From the NCBI RefSeq assembly GCF_003234935.1, contig NZ_QKSB01000001.1, positions 124,001-188,000 on the forward strand: a DNA stretch of 64,000 bases, in the 5' to 3' direction. Below, one piece after another: positions 49,020 through 58,562 of this stretch (the first letter of the stretch is position 1; each line of letters starts with the position of its first letter). The notes beneath the pieces are model-generated. The model was not told the origin of the DNA. It was given only the letters and a program-made list of their open reading frames with translations, and did not search any database. The DNA is from Putridiphycobacter roseus. GTDB lineage: Bacteria > Bacteroidota > Bacteroidia > Flavobacteriales_D > Crocinitomicaceae. The translations under genes and the position numbers were made by a program.

Positions 49020-51953
49020 GTGTGGAAAAAAATAGTCCTTTCATTAACCATATACTGTTTCATTGGTTTTAATCTAATAGCGCAAAATCCGCCTTATTAC
49101 GTAATTGGCGCTGAAGCATTTTCAAACATCAATATTTATACTTTAAATTATGATGACGAAACAGACATTTTATATGTGGGTACAAACCGTGGATTGTTTT
49201 TCTACTCTCAAAATAAATTCAATCCTTTACCGCCATTAAATGGACAAAAAGGGAATTCATTTTTTAATTTAACAAGAGATCAAAAAGGAGATTTGTTTTG
49301 CAATAACTTGCAGGGCCAAATATTTAAAATTGAAAGAAACAGCATTAGCCTTTTTTATGAAACGCCAGAGGTAGAGAATATCCTTGATTTTAAATTTTAT
49401 TTTGATGACCAAAACCATCTTTTATACAGTACAAGACTCCAACTGAAATCGGTAAAACCATCCGGTAAAACAATCTCTATTCTTAATCAAAAGAAACTTA
49501 AAATCCTTTTAAAAACGAAATACGACAAATTCAACCTCTATGGGTGCACTCAATTGCCGGACGGTACCATAGTGGGGAAAATTATCGGAAGTAATAACAG
49601 CTATTTCACTTATCAGAATGGTCATCTTGAGATTTTTAAACTAGCATTCCAGTCAAGGAAATCAAAATTAAAAAACACGAAGGTACTTTTCTTTCAATTG
49701 GGATCTAATATTTTCTACAATTCTAAGCTTGGGATAGCTAAATCTAAAGATGAAGAAATAAGATTGAAAAATTCACTCCAAATTAATTCCATCATTTATC
49801 AAAAAAACTCAGATCAAGTTACCATTATAAATGCGAATAACGGTGTAAGGAAGATCAAGTCAAACGAAGATAGTATTACGGCGTCTCCAACTTATTTCGG
49901 TGACAAATTTATTTCTACAGTTACAGAAAACGTAAACAATACAACGTTTTTAGGCACGTTTAAAGAAGGGATAATGGTGGTGCCAAGTTGGGACATTTTA
50001 AGATACGACACTGGACTTTCATTTGAAGGGATAACTACTTCCCATAAAAATGTTGTTTATTTATCGAATAATGCAAATACTTTATATAAACATGAAAATG
50101 GACCAGTATTGCAATCCAAACACGATTATAATATAAAGAAATTATTCACTTTAAAAGATATCTATACGCTTAACAAAAAAGTAATTAGAAACATTTTACA
50201 TTATCAGGATGGAGTCCCATTTTACAATAATATTAAAGATTTAGTTGAAGTCCCTGGTCAGTTTTTTGTTTTCATAAGTACTGGCGCGATTATAATAGTT
50301 ACGAAAAATGGCGTGGAAATTTCGCCAAATTTTGCTACAAAATTAGAAACCAATCGATACGTTATTCCGATAAAAAATAGAGGAAGGGCCATTACCTACC
50401 ATCAAAAAACTGAAAAACTCTATTACATTACAAGCGCTGGTGTTTTTGCTAGAAAATGGAATGCTTTAAATACGGATACACTACTTTTCAATAATGCAAT
50501 GTTGGATGCGAATGACTTGACATTGTATGAAGACCAACTTTTTATCGGGACTGAAAAATTTGGGATACTTTTGTATAAGGACAATGTTGTCCAAAGTTTA
50601 ATCGATTTAAAAGATGGTCTTAAATCGAAAACAGTCATAAAGTTAGAAGTGAAGAACTCACTTTTATTCATATTAACAACCAAAGGCTTACAGGTATACG
50701 ATTTAGTGTCAAAACAATTTATTGGTCTTGGTGAAAACGAAGGTGTTTTAACGGGAAAAGTCATAAACTTTTCAATAAGTGATGATAAATTGTGGCTTTT
50801 AGACAAGCAAGGCTATTATGCTTATGAATTGAAAAGATTAACATCCAAGGAAAACTACAATGAGTTTGGTCGAGTATATTTAGATTCTATTGAGGTCAAT
50901 AATAAAGCCATACTATTGGATAGCGATTCATTGTTTTCTTATGATAAAAATGACATTAAATTCTATTTTGACTATAGAAATATCGAAACCAAAACAGAAG
51001 CCATTTTCAACTATAAAATAATTGGAATTTCAGAGGAATGGCAAACATTATCTACTAAAGTAAACTCTTTGGTATTCCCATCTCTAGCACCAGGTAAGTA
51101 TTCTTTTTTAATTAAGGCTACCTACCGAGGAAATGAAACCAAAACATTACGATACAATTTTAAAATAAAACAGCCATTTTGGTTTCAATGGTGGTTTATA
51201 TTACTCCTATTTTTATTAATCGTTCTCTTAGTTTCTTCTTTCTTTTTTTTACAAAACAGAAAAAATAAAAGAGACCAAAAAATAATGCTCGAAAAACAAA
51301 AAATGCAATCTGATATTTTTGAGTCTAAGTTAAAAGCCATTCGCTCACAAATGAATCCACATTTCATTTTCAATTCATTAAATTCAATACAAGCATTGGT
51401 GTTAAAACAAGACACACAAAAATCATATGATTATATTGAAATGTTTGCAGACTTGGTACGTAAAACCTTAAATTTTTCAGAAAAGAATTATGTGCCACTT
51501 GATGAAGAAATAACATTTTTAAACATTTATTTAAATCTAGAAAGTTTGAGGATGAAGGAAGAGTTTCAATTTAAAATTGAAAAAAATATTAAAGAAGGTA
51601 TAATGATTCCTTCTTTACTGATACAACCATTTTTAGAAAATGCAATTCATCATGGCTTGTTGCACAAAAAAGGAAATAAAACACTTTTGATTGATTTTCA
51701 CTTAAATGACGACCTAGTATCTTGTGCGATTACAGATAATGGGATAGGTAGAGTTAAAGCTACTGAAATTAAAAATAGACAAAAGTACAATTACACCTCT
51801 TTTTCTCTTGGTGCCACAGATGAAAGACTGAGAATATTGAGTGAACAAAATAGCCGTCAATTCAATTATACAATTACGGATTTATACGACGAAAAAGGAA
51901 ATGCCATTGGAACAAAGGCAACGATCAACTTCCCTTTTATTAATAAATACTAG
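49020..51953 (+). CDS. Two-component sensor kinase with periplasmic beta-propeller and LytS-type kinase domain
   Basis: This 977-residue protein has a signal peptide (cleavage near LIAQ|NP), a long periplasmic propeller region (about 25-620, with ILYVGTNRGLFFYSQNKF, LFIGTEKFGILLY), a Y_Y_Y-type domain (about 640-715, YRNIETKTEAIFNYKI, FPSLAPGKYSFLI) and one membrane helix (about 720-741). The cytoplasmic His_kinase domain has phosphoacceptor His781 in NPHFIFNSLNSIQ and an HATPase N-box LENAIHHGL. It resembles one-membrane hybrid-like sensors of Bacteroidota but uses a LytS kinase. The start is GTG, 4 bases after a strong -7 box; no ATG would preserve the signal peptide. It works with the LytTR regulator 73 bases downstream. 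Confidence 0.9.
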   Translation: MWKKIVLSLTIYCFIGFNLIAQNPPYYVIGAEAFSNINIYTLNYDDETDILYVGTNRGLFFYSQNKFNPLPPLNGQKGNSFFNLTRDQKGDLFCNNLQGQIFKIERNSISLFYETPEVENILDFKFYFDDQNHLLYSTRLQLKSVKPSGKTISILNQKKLKILLKTKYDKFNLYGCTQLPDGTIVGKIIGSNNSYFTYQNGHLEIFKLAFQSRKSKLKNTKVLFFQLGSNIFYNSKLGIAKSKDEEIRLKNSLQINSIIYQKNSDQVTIINANNGVRKIKSNEDSITASPTYFGDKFISTVTENVNNTTFLGTFKEGIMVVPSWDILRYDTGLSFEGITTSHKNVVYLSNNANTLYKHENGPVLQSKHDYNIKKLFTLKDIYTLNKKVIRNILHYQDGVPFYNNIKDLVEVPGQFFVFISTGAIIIVTKNGVEISPNFATKLETNRYVIPIKNRGRAITYHQKTEKLYYITSAGVFARKWNALNTDTLLFNNAMLDANDLTLYEDQLFIGTEKFGILLYKDNVVQSLIDLKDGLKSKTVIKLEVKNSLLFILTTKGLQVYDLVSKQFIGLGENEGVLTGKVINFSISDDKLWLLDKQGYYAYELKRLTSKENYNEFGRVYLDSIEVNNKAILLDSDSLFSYDKNDIKFYFDYRNIETKTEAIFNYKIIGISEEWQTLSTKVNSLVFPSLAPGKYSFLIKATYRGNETKTLRYNFKIKQPFWFQWWFILLLFLLIVLLVSSFFFLQNRKNKRDQKIMLEKQKMQSDIFESKLKAIRSQMNPHFIFNSLNSIQALVLKQDTQKSYDYIEMFADLVRKTLNFSEKNYVPLDEEITFLNIYLNLESLRMKEEFQFKIEKNIKEGIMIPSLLIQPFLENAIHHGLLHKKGNKTLLIDFHLNDDLVSCAITDNGIGRVKATEIKNRQKYNYTSFSLGATDERLRILSEQNSRQFNYTITDLYDEKGNAIGTKATINFPFINKY

Positions 51954-52026
51954 TATTTGGCAAACTGAAAGAATGGTTTTAAAAATTGATTTCAATTTAT
52001 TTTAAATAAATCATTAATACTGCACT

Positions 52027-52773
52027 ATGAAAATGATTAAAGCAATAATTGTTGATGACGAAGAAGATGCAAGAGATGTATTAAAAACGCTGATTAATTT
52101 TTCTCAATTTCCAATTGAAATACAGGCCATGTGCAAGAGCTTAAAAGAGGCTGTTACCAACATCAAGCAATTAAAGCCTGATGTTGTTTTCTTAGACATA
52201 CAAATGCCTGAATATGCTGGATATGAAATTGTAAACTTTTTTGATGAAATGGAATTCGAAATTGTTTTTATTACAGCTTATGATAAATATGCTTTAAAAG
52301 CATTTGAAATGAGTGCCATTGATTACTTGGTCAAACCAATAAACAGAACAAGATTAAACGAAAGTTTACAACGGATTTCAGAAAAGGTAGATCAAAAAAA
52401 TACGCATGCAGCTTATGCTGTCTTACTGGAAACCCTTCAAAATAAAACATTCGATAAAATTGTCATCCCAGAAATTGATGGCAATCTTATTTTAAACCTG
52501 AAAGACATTATTTGTATTCAAGGTTATGGGAGTTATGTGATCATTCATCAGCTAAATACCGAAAAGTTAACGGTCAGTAAAAACCTCAAATACTTTGAGA
52601 AATCTCTTCCAGAAGAAAGCAATTTTTTTCGATCACAAAAGTCATGGATTATTAACCTTGATCACATTAAAAAATACAATGCCAACCAAGGAAACATTTA
52701 CCTTTCCAATGATATTATAGCAAAGCTTTCTCCCACAAAAATTACCGCATTCAATTTAGCAATCCAAAAGTAG
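52027..52773 (+). CDS. LytTR-family response regulator
   Basis: 248 residues. The receiver domain has the acidic pair in VDDEED, phosphoacceptor Asp57 (VFLDIQMP), the conserved Thr/Lys (ITAYDKYALKAFEMSAIDYLVKP) and a C-terminal LytTR DNA-binding domain (about 145-245, IPEIDGNLILNLKDIICIQGYG, FFRSQKSWIINLDHIKKYN). It is the cognate partner of the upstream kinase. Its targets are unknown; the exported-protein operon that follows is a reasonable candidate. Confidence 0.94.
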   Translation: MKMIKAIIVDDEEDARDVLKTLINFSQFPIEIQAMCKSLKEAVTNIKQLKPDVVFLDIQMPEYAGYEIVNFFDEMEFEIVFITAYDKYALKAFEMSAIDYLVKPINRTRLNESLQRISEKVDQKNTHAAYAVLLETLQNKTFDKIVIPEIDGNLILNLKDIICIQGYGSYVIIHQLNTEKLTVSKNLKYFEKSLPEESNFFRSQKSWIINLDHIKKYNANQGNIYLSNDIIAKLSPTKITAFNLAIQK

Positions 52774-52916
52774 GCACAACTTACACTCTCCATTCAAGTC
52801 ACTAGGCAAACAGCCAGTTTATATCCCATTGCACAAAAAAATGATATCATCTATCATTTTCACAAAGTCAGCATTCTGTTTTGCAAAGTGTATCCATTCT
52901 ATGACCACTATCATTT

Positions 52917-52924
52917 TAGATTTG
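52917..52924 (+). promoter_or_regulatory. -7 box of the exported-protein operon
   Basis: TAGATTTG, 37 bases before the ATG at 52962. There is no good -33 element, which would suit a promoter that needs an activator such as the adjacent LytTR regulator (inference). Confidence 0.45.
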
Positions 52925-52961
52925 TCACATAATTTATATAAAACCTTTAAAAAAGATTATA

Positions 52962-54299
52962 ATGACAAGAAAAGCAATATTATTAAGCGCTTTATTTCTA
53001 ACTGTTTTAGGCAGCAATTTAAATGCTCAAACCATGAAAGAAAAGCTAGAAGCTAAAAAAGCTGCACTTGAAGCTAAACTAAATGAAAAATTAGGAGCTC
53101 TTAGCAATATAGACACCTTAGACCCTGACATCAGTCAAGAAGCAATTATGACAACTTGGGCCGACGGCAAACACAATGAATACTATTTTAATGGCAGCTC
53201 TTGTCAACAAACTCCAAGTGAAATAGATTTAAAATTCACTAGAGAAGATGGTAAAGTAGTTGCGGTTACTTATGACGGTGCAGAATACCGAGCAGACCAT
53301 GAAGGAATCTCAGATTTTGTTCGGTATTATAAGTCTCCTGGTAATTTATGTATCGTATTTGCAGAGTCTTGGGCTTATGTATTCACCTATACACATAACG
53401 AAACGAGTGTTAAAGGGAAATATTTTATTAACAGAAAACTAGATTACGCCTACTCTCAAACGATATCAAGATATTTGGAAGCTTCAAAAGTACATCAAGC
53501 CGACGCCCTAGCTGAAATCGCAAAAAAAGAAGCAGCTGATGCCGATAAAGCAGCTGCTGAAAAAAAGGCTAAATGGTCGATTGAAGGTAAAAATTTAGCT
53601 AAAGTTGAAATTACAGATGTTAAAGCCCCACACAAATTTGGATATTTTAGAGGCTTTAGTTTTCAAGTTAAAGCAACATTAAAAAATGGCAAAACCATTT
53701 CCACAAAAGACGGTGGCTTTTGGTCGGACTATACAATGACATACACTAACGGAGACTATGATGGTGCAACGATTAAACCAACAACTCTCGTAAAAGATGA
53801 TAAAATAATAGTGACTGTTTCATCAAAGTTCGATCCATCCATTAAAGCAACTCAAGAAGTGGTTTTAAATTATGATGAGGCTTTGTATTATACCATGCAA
53901 GCAAAAAATTGGGGAACTTCTGCAAACGATTATAAAATAGAAATAAAACAAGTAAAGCATCAATCTAACGGAACAGATCTTTTGCTATATAGAGTTACTG
54001 ACTTAGACGGTTACGACCCTGTTCAGGTTTTTAAACTAAGAGCCGATCAAACGCTACACTTTAAAACGGATGGTGCAAATGGATATAAGACTGTAGGAGT
54101 AGGTAACGAAACTGGACCAGGCGCAAACGCAGGAAATGGTGGTAACATTACCGTAATTAAAGACCCAAGTGTAACCAGTTATAATTTAAATTACTCCTTA
54201 AAAGGAGGTACTGGTGGTGCAGGAACATATGGCTATAACAGAGGCCAAAACGGAAGAGATGGCATATTTAAAGAAGAAGTAAGAACCGTTAACTTTTAA
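52962..54299 (+). CDS. Exported protein with coiled-coil linker and Gly-rich tail, function unknown
   Basis: This 445-residue precursor has a signal peptide ending NLNAQ. A Lys/Glu/Ala-rich helical segment (about 25-45) and a second one (about 172-195, KKEAADADKAAAEKKAKW) separate an N-terminal domain from a central beta-rich domain (VEITDVKAPHKFGYFRGFSF). The last 70 residues include GPGANAGNGGNITV and GGTGGAGTYGYNRGQNGRDG, a glycine-rich, collagen-like tail. No T9SS sorting domain is present, although the next three genes have one. I recognise no family. It is the first gene of a five-gene run. Confidence 0.7.
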   Translation: MTRKAILLSALFLTVLGSNLNAQTMKEKLEAKKAALEAKLNEKLGALSNIDTLDPDISQEAIMTTWADGKHNEYYFNGSSCQQTPSEIDLKFTREDGKVVAVTYDGAEYRADHEGISDFVRYYKSPGNLCIVFAESWAYVFTYTHNETSVKGKYFINRKLDYAYSQTISRYLEASKVHQADALAEIAKKEAADADKAAAEKKAKWSIEGKNLAKVEITDVKAPHKFGYFRGFSFQVKATLKNGKTISTKDGGFWSDYTMTYTNGDYDGATIKPTTLVKDDKIIVTVSSKFDPSIKATQEVVLNYDEALYYTMQAKNWGTSANDYKIEIKQVKHQSNGTDLLLYRVTDLDGYDPVQVFKLRADQTLHFKTDGANGYKTVGVGNETGPGANAGNGGNITVIKDPSVTSYNLNYSLKGGTGGAGTYGYNRGQNGRDGIFKEEVRTVNF

Positions 54300-54309
54300 G
54301 ACCATAAAC

Positions 54310-55647
54310 ATGAAGAATTTAAAACAAATAATTTTAACATTGGTACTGGCTTCAAGCTCGGTATCCATGGCCCAAACATGGGAAACTATAGGGACTGCGG
54401 CTTTTACTACTGGTGATACACAATATGGCTGCATGGATGTTTACAATGGAACACCATACATTGCGTATAAAGATGTTGCGAACGGCAGCAAATGTACGGT
54501 AATGCGATATAACGGAAGCAATTGGGTATATGTAGGATCGCAAGCATTTACACCAGGTATTTCAAGAGAACAATCAATCGCTATTGATCAATTAAATGGT
54601 GATGTTTATGTAGAGTATACGGACGCAACCATAAATGCCATAGTCGTATCTAAATTCAACGATAACAATGGCGTGTGGGAACCATTAGGACCAAACGGAA
54701 TTGCATCTTCTCCATCTGAATTTTACCAACAGATAAAAATTGATAATGGAGACCCTTACTTAGTGTTTGGAGGATATCAGGCGACTTTAAAACAATACAA
54801 CCCTGGTACGCCGACTGGAACATGGACCGCAACACCTGGTCCAGTCATTTCTTTTGCTCAAGCATGGTATACAAGATTAGCCATTGATGGCACAGATAAA
54901 TATGTTATTTACTCAGACATTTCAGAACAAGGAAAAGCATCTGTAGTATTGGCAACAGCAAATAGTATTAATGCTGTAGGTGGGGTTTTAGGATTTACAA
55001 CCGGAGGAATTGGTTATTGCGATATTGCAGTAGACAACGGAATACCCTATATCTCTTTTCAAGACAGTATTAATGGACGAAGAATTTCAGTAATGAAATT
55101 CAACGGTACCGACTGGGAATATGTTGGCGGCGCTGGTATTTCAAGTGGAAATGTGGAACATAACAGAATTTTATTTCACAATTCAATCCCTTACATAAGT
55201 TATTACGATAATGGTGATGGAAAACTGCACCTAAAGAAATTTAACGGTACGGCATGGATTAGCGTGGGCCCTGCTGTTGAAAATGGAAGCGTTTATCTTA
55301 ACGACATGGCGATAAATGATGACCATGTATTCATTGCCTTTAAAGAAGGCAATTCAGGTGGGAAAATGACAGTTAAAAAGCTAGATTTAAATACAGTTGC
55401 AGGTGTAGCTACAAGTGTAAATAATAAATTACTTGTATATCCAAATCCAGCTCAAAATGAACTCTTCATAAAAATAGACAATGCTAAAGTTAATCAAATC
55501 GACATTGTTGATTTATCAGGAAAAGTGATTCAAATTAAAAATGAATTTACGTCAAAGCTTAACATATCAGACTTAAATAAAGGTATTTATTTTATAAAGG
55601 TTTACACTGAAAATGGCATTTCAACGCAACGTTTTATAAAACAATAG
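54310..55647 (+). CDS. T9SS type-A secreted protein with propeller-like repeats
   Basis: This 445-residue precursor has a signal peptide near SVSMAQ|TW. Repeats of about 45-60 residues with the pattern NGTPYIAYKDVANGSKCTVM, DNGIPYISFQDSINGRRISV and HNSIPYISYYDNGDGKLHLK are probably blades of a propeller. The C-terminal sorting domain is LLVYPNPAQNELFIKI. Likely a surface or secreted adhesion/carbohydrate-related protein; no enzyme motif is seen. It starts 10 bases after the previous gene. Confidence 0.82.
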   Translation: MKNLKQIILTLVLASSSVSMAQTWETIGTAAFTTGDTQYGCMDVYNGTPYIAYKDVANGSKCTVMRYNGSNWVYVGSQAFTPGISREQSIAIDQLNGDVYVEYTDATINAIVVSKFNDNNGVWEPLGPNGIASSPSEFYQQIKIDNGDPYLVFGGYQATLKQYNPGTPTGTWTATPGPVISFAQAWYTRLAIDGTDKYVIYSDISEQGKASVVLATANSINAVGGVLGFTTGGIGYCDIAVDNGIPYISFQDSINGRRISVMKFNGTDWEYVGGAGISSGNVEHNRILFHNSIPYISYYDNGDGKLHLKKFNGTAWISVGPAVENGSVYLNDMAINDDHVFIAFKEGNSGGKMTVKKLDLNTVAGVATSVNNKLLVYPNPAQNELFIKIDNAKVNQIDIVDLSGKVIQIKNEFTSKLNISDLNKGIYFIKVYTENGISTQRFIKQ

Positions 55648-55660
55648 CAAATTCAATAAT

Positions 55661-55691
55661 AAGTGTCATTTCAGTAATAGAAATGGCACTT
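55661..55691 (+). repeat. Intercistronic hairpin
   Basis: AAGTGTCATTTC / GAAATGGCACTT (12 bp with one G-T pair), without a T run. It may protect upstream mRNA or act as a partial terminator. Confidence 0.55.
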
Positions 55692-55703
55692 TAAAAATCT
55701 TAC

Positions 55704-57416
55704 ATGATGAACATTTTTAATAATTTATCTTTTGGCAAAACAGTGCTGTCAATTTTCACCCTATGCGGACTGTCGAACACCACCATAGCCCAAACATTCG
55801 AGTGGGCAAATCAAATCGAAGGAACGGGCATTGAATACGGGTTATCTTTGAGCTCATTGGGTGCTGATGTCTATTCAACAGGGTACTTTGAAGACACCAT
55901 TGATCTCGACCCAAGTAGCGGTGTACACCAATTAACTAACACAGGAGGGCGTGATGTTTACATCCAGAAACTAGACGACAATGGAAATTTTGTTTGGGGT
56001 AAAAAAATTGGTGGAACTGGAGATGATATCGGAAGAGTAATCAACGATTATGGTACCACAATAATCATTTCGGGGACATTCTCAGACACGGTTGATTTTG
56101 ACCCAGGAATGGGAACAGAAATTCGGTCATCCAACGGTGCAGCCGATCTCTTTATTCTTGCACTTGATAACAATGGTGATTTTCTTTGGGTAAAAACTTT
56201 TGGTGGCACAGAAATGGAGTCCTTCGGAGATCAGGAGTTAGATCTTGCTGGGGCAGTTGTAATTACAGGTGGATTTTCTGAATCCATTACATTAGATGTT
56301 GCAGGTGCACCAATGACCATCACTTCTGTTAACCCAAGTTCAGATGTTTTTGTTGCCAAAATGGCATTATCCAATGGTAATATCAGCTGGATTAAAACCA
56401 TGGGCGGTACCGGTGCAGATAATGGTACAACTTTAGTAACAAAGTCGGATAATAATATTGTGGTAGCAGGTCGTTTCCATAATATCATGGAAGCTAATCC
56501 TGGCACAGGAACATTTTCTCTCAATTCAGCTGGAAATGGAAATGTTTTTATTATCGAACTCAATGAACTTGGAGATTTTGTGCATGCCTTCTCTTTCGAC
56601 AATTCAGATAACATGGAAATATATGACATGGATATCGATAGTGACGATAATATTTATCTAACAGGACCATTTAAAGCCACCACAGATTTTGATTTAAAAT
56701 CAGGAATTACATCCATCACTTCGAATGGAGGTCAAGATTGTTACCTTGTAAAATTAACTTCCCTAAAAGATTTAGTTTGGGTGAAAACATTTGGAGCTGG
56801 AGGCTTAGAGCAATCATTCGGTGTTCAGGTAGGAAATGATGGAGACGTTTACACCATTGGTCGATTTAAGGGGACTGTTGATTTTGACCCTGGAGCTGGG
56901 GCATATAACATTACTGCTTTCAATAATACGCAAGACATGTTTTTTCAAAAACTGGATTCATTAGGTGAGTTTCAATGGGCATATTCCTTTGGCGATCTCG
57001 GGACAGATATCGCGAGAGGATTGGAGTTTGACAATGAAGGAAACATTTTTTTCACAGGAGGCTTTGGCGCAAATGCGGACTTTGATCCAACAGCAGGAAC
57101 TACCCTTTTGACAGCCACCGGAGCAATTGATCCTTTTATCATTAAATTCTCTACAGTTGCCAATGCAGGAATAAAGGATTTGGGAGAAAACTCTGCAATT
57201 AAACTCTACCCTAACCCAGTACAAAACCTATTAAATATTGAATTGCCTGAAGAAAAAATTAAGCAAGTAGCTGTTTACAGTATTTCAGGTCAGTTAGTGA
57301 AGCCAATCTTCATTAACAACAATACAATTGACGTTTCAGCATTAAAAGCTGGTATTTATATCTTAACCATTAAAACCGAAACTGCTGTTTATACTAATCG
57401 TTTTGTAAAGCAGTAA
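55704..57416 (+). CDS. T9SS type-A protein with SBBP-type repeats
   Basis: This 570-residue precursor has a signal peptide near TTIAQ|TFEW, then about eight repeats of about 50-60 residues with a recurring DFDPGxGxxxLxSxGxxDxFIxKLDxxGxFxW core, as in SBBP (Bacteroidota beta-propeller) proteins. The C-terminus is a sorting domain (IKLYPNPVQNLLNIEL). The coding DNA of this domain is almost the same as in the next gene. A paralogue lies on the opposite strand at 59.7-61.4 kb. Confidence 0.85.
   Translation: MMNIFNNLSFGKTVLSIFTLCGLSNTTIAQTFEWANQIEGTGIEYGLSLSSLGADVYSTGYFEDTIDLDPSSGVHQLTNTGGRDVYIQKLDDNGNFVWGKKIGGTGDDIGRVINDYGTTIIISGTFSDTVDFDPGMGTEIRSSNGAADLFILALDNNGDFLWVKTFGGTEMESFGDQELDLAGAVVITGGFSESITLDVAGAPMTITSVNPSSDVFVAKMALSNGNISWIKTMGGTGADNGTTLVTKSDNNIVVAGRFHNIMEANPGTGTFSLNSAGNGNVFIIELNELGDFVHAFSFDNSDNMEIYDMDIDSDDNIYLTGPFKATTDFDLKSGITSITSNGGQDCYLVKLTSLKDLVWVKTFGAGGLEQSFGVQVGNDGDVYTIGRFKGTVDFDPGAGAYNITAFNNTQDMFFQKLDSLGEFQWAYSFGDLGTDIARGLEFDNEGNIFFTGGFGANADFDPTAGTTLLTATGAIDPFIIKFSTVANAGIKDLGENSAIKLYPNPVQNLLNIELPEEKIKQVAVYSISGQLVKPIFINNNTIDVSALKAGIYILTIKTETAVYTNRFVKQ
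57202..57304 (+). repeat. Duplicated sorting-domain coding segment, copy A
   Basis: 103 bases within the 55.7-57.4 kb gene that match 58108-58210 with four mismatches, including third-position sites. This indicates recent gene conversion or duplication of the T9SS signal-coding module. Confidence 0.85.
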
Positions 57417-57422
57417 TTAACC

Positions 57423-57453
57423 AGCGCGGTACTTTTAATTAAAGTACCGCGCT
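57423..57453 (+). repeat. Intercistronic hairpin
   Basis: A perfect 13-bp stem AGCGCGGTACTTT / AAAGTACCGCGCT, GC-rich for this genome, with no T run after it. It lies between two co-directional genes 51 bases apart. Confidence 0.65.
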
Positions 57454-57467
57454 ATTAAAAAAATATT

Positions 57468-58322
57468 ATGAAAAATATTATACTATCTATAATCACCCTT
57501 ATCACGATAAGCTTAGGGGCAAGTGCACAAGTTTCAGTGTTATCCATCTTTGTTGATGGACAAAATGGCGTAAATACAATTAATACACAAGCAGGCACTT
57601 TACAAATGGAAGCCATTGTATTACCGACTAATGCAACAAATCCTAACTACACTTGGAACGTTAACAACGCCACAGGTTATGCTACTATTTCAACCACTGG
57701 TATATTAACGGGACTTGGAAATGGCTATGTTCAAGTTGTTGCAACTGCAAATGATGGATCAGGAACGGTAGGAACTAAGGACATTTACATCAACTTCCCA
57801 GCACTAGTTGCGTTTATAGATGTTCATACGCTATCAGGTTTGAGTACCATTACCACACCTGGAGGAACTTTATTCATGTATGCTGATATTGTTCCTTTAG
57901 ATGCAGCCAACGGCTCAATTACTTGGTCAGTTGTCCCTGTTACTGGGATGGCGTCTATTTCTTCTTCAGGTTTACTAACAGCTCAAGCAAATGGAACTGT
58001 AGAGGTAAGAGCAACAGCACAAGACGGTTCCGGTACAGAGGGCACTAAAACCATTACAATTTCTAACCAAACAGTAGGTTTAAGCGAGGTTAGTTCTCCA
58101 ACAATCCAACTCTACCCTAACCCAGTACAAAACTTATTAAATATTCAATTGCCTGAAGAAAACATTAAGCAAGTAGCTATTTACAGTATTTCAGGTCAGT
58201 TAGTGAAGCCAGTCTCTATTATGAACAATAAAATTGACGTTTCAGTTTTAAAAGCTGGTATTTACATCTTAACCATTGAAACTGAAAATCGATTATATAC
58301 TAACCGTTTTATAAAACAATAA
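57468..58322 (+). CDS. T9SS type-A protein with bacterial Ig-like (Big_2) domains
   Basis: This 284-residue precursor has a signal peptide near GASAQ|VS, two Big_2-type Ig-like domains (about 25-110 and 112-200), each ending in a TVEVRATAQDGSGTEGTKTI-like strand, and a sorting domain (IQLYPNPVQNLLNIQL). Probably a cell-surface or matrix protein. The domain structure is clear and the function is unknown. Confidence 0.83.
   Translation: MKNIILSIITLITISLGASAQVSVLSIFVDGQNGVNTINTQAGTLQMEAIVLPTNATNPNYTWNVNNATGYATISTTGILTGLGNGYVQVVATANDGSGTVGTKDIYINFPALVAFIDVHTLSGLSTITTPGGTLFMYADIVPLDAANGSITWSVVPVTGMASISSSGLLTAQANGTVEVRATAQDGSGTEGTKTITISNQTVGLSEVSSPTIQLYPNPVQNLLNIQLPEENIKQVAIYSISGQLVKPVSIMNNKIDVSVLKAGIYILTIETENRLYTNRFIKQ
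58108..58210 (+). repeat. Duplicated sorting-domain coding segment, copy B
   Basis: Partner of 57202-57304, offset by 906 bases. Confidence 0.85.
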
Positions 58323-58562
58323 ATGATGAAGATGAAATATTATTTAATTTTATCCTGTCTGCTTGTACTTTTTAGTGCTTGCCGAAAAACATTTGAATGT
58401 ACCTGTACAGAAACTGCACAAGGCACGGAAGTAGGTGCTGTGGCTGATAAATTTCAAGCTTTTACAGTAAAAAAAGCAAAAGACAGATGTACCGACATGG
58501 AACAATCTTATGAGCAAGATACTGTAACAATTGATCGTGAATGTATTTTAACGGTGGAATAG
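58323..58562 (+). CDS. Small Cys-rich lipoprotein
   Basis: A 79-residue precursor. The lipobox LFSAC gives acylated Cys20, and the mature chain of about 60 residues has four further Cys (ECTCTET, DRCTDMEQ, DRECIL), which could make two disulfides. It starts directly after the stop of the Big_2 gene, with three closely spaced Met codons (M1, M2, M4), so the exact start is uncertain. It is the last gene of the exported-protein run. Family unknown. Confidence 0.7.
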   Translation: MMKMKYYLILSCLLVLFSACRKTFECTCTETAQGTEVGAVADKFQAFTVKKAKDRCTDMEQSYEQDTVTIDRECILTVE

